A stretch of DNA of 64,000 nucleotides from Engraulis encrasicolus. Its lineage: Eukaryota; Chordata; Actinopteri; Clupeiformes; Engraulidae. The translations under genes were made by a program, and so were the position numbers. The stretch lies in the NCBI RefSeq assembly GCF_034702125.1, contig NC_085861.1, positions 56,279,350 through 56,343,349 on the forward strand, given 5' to 3'. A model generated the notes under the pieces. It saw only the letters and a list, made by a program, of their open reading frames with translations. It did not search any database and was not told the DNA's origin. Position 1 is the first letter of the stretch; the number at the start of each line of letters is the position of its first letter. Positions 1-64,000 of this stretch are shown here, piece by piece.

Positions 1-564
1 TACGGTGTATGAACATTATCAGTAGAGAAGGGGTGTGGCCAATTTACTGTTTGACACCGTCACTGAGGTATTGCGGTCGGGTAAACGGTATATATACTGT
101 TGAGTCAACTATTGTGCAACCAAGAATGGATTTGTAGCTGGTTCACATTAGCTTCGACGCTGGACTGGCTCAGTATATAATGCGGCCGAACACTTTGGGG
201 CCGGCTGAGAACATAACAGGGCCGTTGTAATATATTTCGCGGCCGCGGCCCACCGGGACAAGTCCCCGATCTCCCGATGGCCACTCCGCGCCTGGACTTC
301 AGTAAGACGTCACAACTGGGTTATTCCATTCTGGTAAAAGCAAAACGTACATCAGGAGCCACGGCTTAATGTATTAAATTCGGGGTGCATTCCTGCTTGA
401 GTAGCGCAGTGGTAGATGCCTTGGTCAAGGCCATGAAAGGCCATGGATTTGGATGCAACCAAGTGACCATCCCACATCCGCTGTCCGATCGGTCATTACA
501 ATAGCTTCCTAACCATATCTTGTGACATTTCTGAACTTTTGGACGCATCGCAACGGCACCTGAG
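1..564. other. Unassigned repeat-like flank
   Basis: No gene is recognised. It contains GC-rich stretches around 238-300 and a sequence at 405-416 (TAGCGCAGTGGT) that fits a tRNA-type A box, but no partner B box, so I do not call a SINE. It presumably lies in a ULK4 intron. Confidence 0.4.
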
Positions 565-712
565 TGTGGTGGATTGTTTCTTATCAGTTATGACATCATT
601 ACTGGGGCGGGTCTACGGTCCAGTTCTGGAGCCAGGGGTTATCGGCCCGGGGTAGTCTGTTATCAATAAAGCCACGTTAATTCCGAGCTGGACTCACTGG
701 TATTTAATAACA
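565..712 (+). repeat. 5' LTR and primer-binding-like site
   Basis: 148 bp starting TGTGGTGG and ending AACA. It carries an AATAAA signal (665-670) and matches 4529-4674 base for base apart from scattered differences and small indels. A TGGTGTCAGG sequence (718-727) shortly after the LTR fits a tRNA primer-binding site. Confidence 0.8.
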
Positions 713-841
713 CGACATGGTGTCAGGATGTGGAAGTGGCCGGATAACGTGGTACCGCAAGATAGTACGAGAGTGTTTGTTTGTCCCGAGTTTTTTTTCA
801 TGTTCGGCAGTTATTACGTGTTTGTAACTAAGTGAAACGAG

Positions 842-1275
842 ATGGAGCAACGTCCAGCCGAGGGTGCACAGCAGCTGCGGCAACGTGTAGGCGAGGAAGC
901 ACAGCGCCCGCTAGTAATGAGGACAGATGCTAGCGCAAATTTAGCATACAGCCACTGGAATGCTTTGACTTCACAAAACCTCAAGAATGGGACAAATAGA
1001 TCAGACGCTTCGACCGCTTTCGTGTGGCAAGTAACCTGAATGTCAGTTACGAGGAAAAACAGATAAACACTTTGATATATTGCATGGGCGACGAAGCGGA
1101 TGAAGTACTTCGTGGGCTAGAAGTGGCTGAGGCAGTCAGGGGAACTTACAAGGGTGTGCGCGATGCTTTCCAAAAGTACTTTGTTGTCACGAAAAACACG
1201 ATATATGAGCGGGCAAAGTTCAACATGCGGATGCAAGGCAAAGGGGAAAGTGTGGACTCTTTTCATCATTTGTGA
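842..1275 (+). pseudogene. gag fragment of Ty3/gypsy element
   Basis: The frames give FDFTKPQEWDK, a stop in place of a tryptophan, then RRFDRFRVASNLN and a run to DSFHHL. This is the retrotransposon capsid-type (Gag) helical region. Two overlapping open frames (842-1039 and 1024-1275) are needed, so it is broken. No zinc-knuckle part is left. Confidence 0.75.
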
Positions 1276-1402
1276 CTGATGCGCTAGAACTACTCTTACG
1301 ACATTGCCCATGTGGCCGGCAAGTGTCTGTGGACAGCTGAAGCACTGTCACGGACCCCAGTGAAACAACGCCCGAAGAAAAGGATTCCCTCGAGAACATC
1401 TA
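1276..1402 (+). pseudogene. RNase H C-terminal remnant of the retroelement
   Basis: Shortly after the gag fragment the frame reads YDIAHVAGKCLWTAEALSR, the typical end of a gypsy RNase H domain (HVxGKxxxxADxLSR). It directly follows gag sequence, so the protease and reverse transcriptase were deleted. The Tc1-like element interrupts it at 1403. Confidence 0.7.
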
Positions 1403-2417
1403 CAGTCAATCGGGAAAGTATTCACAGCGCTTCACTTTTTTCACATTTTATTATATTACGGCCTTATTCCAAATGATACAAATGAATATCTGTTGTCAAA
1501 ATCCTACACAAATTATTTCATTATGACCATGTGAAAAAAAGTTGTCTTGACAGTTTTGAAAATAAAAAACAAAAATCATATTTACAAAAGTTTTCACAGC
1601 CTTTGCTTAATACTTTGTAGAACCACCTTTGGCAGCAACTACATTCATTTTTTCATTCCAAAATGAAAAGGGATTAAAAGGGAGGTCATCAGTATATGCT
1701 TGACGCCATCTAAAGCAAATTTGTTTACCTTGGTCTCAAGAGAGATGAACAGACCAAGGATATGGATCACTGGAACCATGTCATGTGGTCTGATGAGACC
1801 AAGATAAACAAATTTGCTTTAGATGGTGTTAAGCATGTGTGGTGGTACACAAGTGAATTTTACCAAAAAAAAGTGCATCATCTGGCTAGTCAAGCGTGGT
1901 TGTGGGACTGACATCGTTGGGGATGTATGAATGCCGTCAACATTTGAAATCTGAATTACACCTAAAGAAGCATGCATGTCAACATGCACTGTGACTACAG
2001 AAGCAGATCATGATACTCTCCATAGGATTTCATTCAAAACTCACACCCATCTATTTTAGCCAAGTGCAGACTCAAAATGTACAATTTCAATGTACTGAAA
2101 GGTTGAAACACACACTGATGACCTCCCTTTTAATCCCTTTTCATTTCGAAATGAAAAAAATAATGTAGTTGCTGCCAAAGGTGGTTCTACAAAGTATTAA
2201 GCAAAGGCTGTGAATACTTTTGTAAATATGATTTCTTTGTTTTTTATTTTTATACATTTTCAAAACTGTCAAGACAACTTGTTTTTCACATGGTCATAAT
2301 GGAATATTTTGTGTAGGATTTTGACAACAGAGATTCATTTGTAGCATTTGGAATAAGGCTGTAAGATAATAAAATGTGAAAAAAGTGAAGCGCTGTGAAT
2401 ACTTTACGGATTAACTA
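1403..2417 (+). mobile_element. Non-autonomous Tc1-like element with ~300 bp inverted ends
   Basis: 1015 bp flanked by TA (1401-1402 and 2418-2419). Both ends contain AAAGTATTCACAGCGCTTCAC in inverted orientation, and the inverted similarity continues inward through a CTTTGGCAGCAACTAC block and AATGAAAAGGGATTAAAAGG for about 300 bp. The centre keeps a transposase scrap (VMWSDETKINKFALDG, about 1777-1830) holding the first catalytic aspartate. It inserted into the retroelement. Confidence 0.88.
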
Positions 2418-3164
2418 TATGTAGACTATCACAGACAACCTACCTGCAAGCTGTTCTTACCTGGATGAACTCAGACAACAGTTGAAAAGTGACAGTGTGT
2501 GCGCAAAGGTGATGCAGCTGTGCGTGGATGGCTGGCCAGATCACAACGGCAAAGAACCAGTGCTGAAGGCCTACTGGGCAGAACGGGCATTCCTCACTGT
2601 TCAGTCAGGGCTGCTGCTGAAGGGAACCAGGCTTGTCATTCCGTCAGCCATGAGAAATGATGTCCTCGCCAGACTGCATGCGGGACACCAAGGAGTGGGC
2701 AAGTGCCGGGAGCGCGCGAGACAGTCGGTGTGGTGGCCTGGCCTAAGCCAACAACTGAATGACCTGGTCCTAAATTGCCGAATATGCTGCAAGGAGAGGC
2801 AAAACAACAAGGAGGCACTAATGCCATCACTATCCCGACAGACCATGGCAGAAATTGGGAGCCGACCTTTTCTCCCTGGGAAGCAAGACATATCTACTGG
2901 TAGTGGATAACGCTTCCAGAAACATTGAGATCGCTCAGCTTACCCCTTCCAGATCAACTGATGTCATTGTACACCTGAAATCCATCTTCGCCCGGCACGG
3001 CATTCCAGAAGTGATGACAACAGACAACGGTCCACAGATAATGGGCCGCAGAGTTTGCAGAGTTTGCCGTGTGTTACGGCTGTCGCCACATCACAAGCAG
3101 TCCGAAATTCCCACAAAGTAATGGGGAAGCTGAACGTGCCGTCAAGACAGTCAACGAACTTCTT

Positions 3165-3698
3165 AAAGTGATACTGTCCCATTTTTGGAAATAAGCTTAT
3201 TTTACACCTCTCCTTGAGTTAAAGGGACACTGTGCAGGAAATGGTCAAAAAAGGTATTGCAACTATGCTGCTCATTGAAACTGGGCTGCCTACTACCAAA
3301 TTTGATCTTTACATGAACGTTTACTAAGTAATAAACACATATTTTCTAGTATGGTCCAAGTACAGTCATTTTTTGCAGCATGCATTCTGGAAATAAACAA
3401 CTAAAAACCACACACAGTGTCCCTTTAAACAATCGAGTTTTACCTTTCTCCTGTACTTTCAATTGTTCTCCGAGTATGGCAGTGCACATTTTACCTCCAT
3501 GCTAGCAGTTAACATTGAGACCAGCTCGCGACTAACTGGTCTCATAGGAGTCAATGTTAACTGCTAGCTTGGAGGTAAAATTCGCACTGCCGTACTCAGA
3601 GAACAATTGAAAGTACAGGAGAAAGGTTAAACTCAATAATTTAACTCAATGGGAGTTGTAATATGAGCTTATTTCCAAAAATGGGACAGTATCACTTT
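3165..3698. mobile_element. Palindromic foldback element in the integrase
   Basis: The ends are inverted copies: AAAGTGATACTGTCCCATTT on the left and its complement ending at 3698. A second inverted pair lies inside (about 3429-3540 against 3542-3640, including the TACTTTCAATTGTTCTC motif). It sits between two codons of the integrase and holds the TTAA-flanked element of 3223-3424. No ORF of note. Confidence 0.7.
3223..3424 (+). mobile_element. TTAA-flanked MITE, family copy 1
   Basis: 202 bp with ends AGGGACACTGTG / CACAGTGTCCCT, flanked on both sides by TTAA. TTAA duplication and AGG ends fit Kolobok- or piggyBac-type non-autonomous elements. Related copies occur at 7696-8050, 20105-20303, 25072-25290, 27720-27856, 39946-42229 and 58598-58720. 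It shows the empty target of the CACTG transposon at 40059 (TAATAAAC followed by TTTCTAGTATGG). Confidence 0.8.
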
Positions 3699-4528
3699 CA
3701 GAAGGCTGTCGACCCCTATCTCGCCCTGCTTCCGTACAGAACGGCACCACTTCACAACAGATACAGTCCTGTTCAGCTCTAAATGGGGTGAAGGCTGCAC
3801 ACTACTGTACCTACACTTCCTACACTGCTGAACCCTGCACTCCCTGACAGCAGTGCAGTGATTCAGAAGAAGAAAGCGAAGCACGCTTTGGATGCACAGT
3901 ATTACAACAGGTGTCACCGTGCTCGCCCCCTCAGTGACCTTTCACCTGGACAAGAGGTGTGGATGACTGACCAGAGAGCTTCTGGTATGGTGATCAGCAA
4001 CCACATTACTCCATGTTCCTATCTCGTGGACGCACCCCATGGAACGGTGCGGCGCAACCGGCATCACCTGATTCCCATGCGGGAATTGGGAGAGGAGGGC
4101 TGCAGGGGGGCGCCGGAGCTACCCTCTACAGCCAGCCCGGAGCAGAGTGCAGCAGAACCACCTCCACAGACTGTTCCTGGTATCCCTGCTACTCCGAGGA
4201 CGAGGTCTGTCAGGATCATAGTGCGACCTACGAGGTTGGATTTGTAATGGCATAGACCTATACAGACACTGGACTGGGGTGGGGAAGAGAAAAAAAAGAA
4301 GGGGGAATGGGGGGCAAGGTAAAATAAACGTGTTTACTTGCTTATTCAAGTATTAGTTTTGTTCATAGTTTTAATAGTTAAATTTTCTTTTAAAGTCATA
4401 ACATGTTTAATTCACAATATGTGAAGTTCAGGTTTAGACAGGGAACAGACCTTCCAGGAGGCAGAATAAACCTCCAAGGTCTGGCGGGTCAAGTAGCAGT
4501 CTACCTGGTTGGCTTTAGGAGGGAGAGA

Positions 4529-4674
4529 TGTGGTGGATTGTTTCTTATCAGTTATGACGTCATTACTGGGGCGGGTATACGGTCCGATTCCGGGGCCAGG
4601 GGTTATCGGCCCAGGGTTGAAGACTAGTCTGTTATCAATAAAGCCACGTAAATACTCACTGGTATTTTATAACA
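4529..4674 (+). repeat. 3' LTR with polypurine tract
   Basis: 146 bp, TGTGGTGG...AACA, matching the 5' LTR, with AATAAA at 4637-4642. It is preceded by a purine-rich tract AGGAGGGAGAGA (4517-4528), as expected for plus-strand priming. Confidence 0.8.
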
Positions 4675-6675
<2,001 letters not shown>

Positions 6676-6679
6676 GCAG

Positions 6680-62892
<56,213 letters not shown>

Positions 62893-62923
62893 GTGAGTGC
62901 CTTTCCTAAAATGCACCCAGTGG

Positions 62924-62924
<1 letters not shown>

Positions 62925-62977
<53 letters not shown>
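62925..62977. repeat. (CA)26 after exon 13
   Basis: Perfect array starting 33 bases after the donor. Confidence 0.97.
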
Positions 62978-62982
<5 letters not shown>

Positions 62983-63083
62983 ACGCACACAAAACACACC
63001 AAGTGAAACATCATTGGCCCTTTCACCTCCTTGTACATGACTCCACCACCCTCCCTGCTCACACGCGCACACACACATGTGTG

Positions 63084-63170
63084 GTTTCTCTATCCCAGTA
63101 TACCAGTGTTATGTTTCTCTATTCCAGTATACCAGTGTTATGTTTCTCTATTCCAGTATACCAGTTAGCC
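63084..63170. repeat. Three-copy 29 bp tandem repeat
   Basis: GTTTCTCTAT.CCAGTATAC starts at 63084, 63113 and 63142, each nearly identical. Confidence 0.93.
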
Positions 63171-63215
63171 ATGGGCTAATTGAGATTTGTAGTCCCCAGG
63201 CAGGATATGAATATA

Positions 63216-63447
63216 TTTCAAAGAAACTCCCGCACACTGTCCATTTCGCTGTTCTTTCTTTAATAAACAACGTTTCGGTGCAATGATTGCCTGATGAAGG
63301 TCTAGCACCGAAAACGTTGTTTATTAAAGAAAGAACAGCGAAATGGACAGTGTGCGGGAGTTTCTTAGAACTATTGCTGAGTGACCCCATGGTGCCATCT
63401 CCGACGCACCTGCCAGCTGAGGTGTGTGAAAAAAGCCGAAATTTAGG
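63216..63447. mobile_element. Hairpin-forming insertion with flanking direct repeat
   Basis: Arms of about 60 bases (AAGAAACTCCCGCACACTGT and its complement ending 63365) enclose a loop of about 25-30 bases with CCTGATGAAGGTCTAG. The block AGGATATGAATATAT occurs just before (63202) and after (63447), possibly a target duplication. Confidence 0.65.
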
Positions 63448-64000
63448 ATATGAATATATACCAAAACAGGAGAATGTGAAGTATGACAACATACAAATGA
63501 ATAGCAAGACAACCCTGCCTCCCCCAATAGCCAGCCACACTCATGCAATATACAAATCACTCACACGAGTGTCCAATCCCACTACCCCCCATGCGCGTTG
63601 TACTAATCAAATGAAAATAAAACAATTATAAGTGAATAAGGGATTAACCAAAGCCTTTAGGTGATGGAAGGGACAGACAGCCATCGACGCTGTACTGCTT
63701 CACCGCAAGAGCAAGTTCATAAGGATTTCTCTCTTCATGTCGGCTTCTAATGTCAGATGGGAAACTGGTTTATTGCCTCCCATTCACATGTGCACATGTG
63801 CACTCTGCTGTTGAAGCACCACTCACTCACAACCTACTTCCAGTCATGTTAAGGTCGGGTGGCATGCTTTTGCATTGCACTCAACCAGGGGTGCATGTTT
63901 TTCATGCGTTTTATTTTGATTTTTTTGTTTAAGCACTACACAAACTGCCTCAGCCTGTTATGCATCATAAAACAATGTTTGCTCTATATGCATCAGCAGG
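63448..64000. other. Intron end of window, nothing recognised
   Basis: No exon, microsatellite or transposon end identified; the next ULK4 exon must lie beyond the window. Confidence 0.5.

Larger units (their letters stand above)
2420..4249 (+). pseudogene. Integrase region of Ty3/gypsy element, broken
   Basis: An H2C2 zinc-binding domain is visible (LHAGHQG, then NCRICC near 2780-2800). The core follows: an aspartate in LLVVDNASR, a second in TTDNGPQ, then a glutamate in the NGEAERAVK segment (3119-3145), each in different frames. A 0.5 kb palindromic insertion (about 3165-3698) interrupts it. The frame then resumes with AVDPYLALLPYRTAP and QKKKAKHALDAQYYNR (3858 on), a normal gypsy integrase C-terminus ending near 4247. 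Several frameshifts make it a pseudogene. Confidence 0.82.
565..4674 (+). mobile_element. Degenerate Ty3/gypsy-type LTR retrotransposon
   Basis: Two short LTRs (565-712, 4529-4674) bracket fragments of gag, the end of RNase H and a broken integrase, in gypsy order. Protease, reverse transcriptase and most of RNase H are missing between about 1275 and 1290, so this copy was deleted internally before a Tc1-like element landed at 1403. A second palindromic insertion splits the integrase. Stops and frameshifts throughout show it cannot be functional. I did not find a convincing target duplication next to the LTRs. Confidence 0.85.

Noticed and set aside
400..470. tRNA A-box-like TAGCGCAGTGGT
   Set aside because: No B box at a suitable distance and no cloverleaf; not enough for a SINE or tRNA.

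Overview
The window is a stretch of a vertebrate nuclear genome, most likely a teleost fish. It has one long spliced gene with GT-AG introns, very long perfect dinucleotide microsatellites, and many Tc1/mariner, hAT and TTAA-flanked DNA transposons. It also holds a Ty3/gypsy relic and L2-like LINE ends with pentanucleotide tails. I cannot name the species from sequence alone. There is no bacterial-style operon, CRISPR array, rRNA or intact tRNA gene.

The only host gene I can support is ULK4, on the plus strand. Thirteen exons between 6680 and 62892 join in phase into 1383 coding bases (461 codons), encoding part of the C-terminal ARM/HEAT-repeat half of the pseudokinase. Neither the N-terminal kinase-like domain nor the C-terminal end is present, so the gene runs off both sides and nearly all the rest of the window is ULK4 intron. 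Known biology of ULK4 (ciliogenesis with the STK36/Fused kinase, neuronal and ependymal development) is family knowledge, not read from this DNA.

Layout: 1-564 unassigned. 565-4674 is a decayed Ty3/gypsy element with ~147 bp LTRs, a large internal deletion, and Tc1-like and foldback insertions. 4675-18600 holds exon 1, microsatellites and a cluster of small hAT elements. 18601-22632 holds exons 2-4, a nested Tc1/hAT insertion and a candidate conserved regulatory stretch. 22633-33163 is an intron with a SINE, small palindromic elements and a complete Tc1-type transposon (26003-27620) with an uninterrupted 337-residue transposase. 33164-39841 holds exons 5-8 and dense CA/GT/GA arrays. 39842-48750 holds exons 9-12, a 1.9 kb CACTG-ended transposon carrying about ten copies of a CTGACGGTGGTGAC motif, and an 839 bp hAT element with a transposase remnant. 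48751-62843 is an intron with a near-perfect palindromic MITE, a 3.7 kb inverted duplication, LINE fragments and several TAAT-rich low-repeat stretches that look like conserved non-coding elements. 62844-64000 holds exon 13, a 29 bp tandem repeat and a long hairpin.

The most notable points are: the possibly functional Tc1 transposase; UG/GU-type repeats abutting at least five ULK4 exons, often with no normal polypyrimidine tract; the giant inverted duplication whose two arms share the same older hAT insertion; the motif-rich CACTG transposon with a 4 bp target duplication verifiable against a paralogous empty site; and an acidic/glycine tract in exon 11 built from GAG/GGA repeats.
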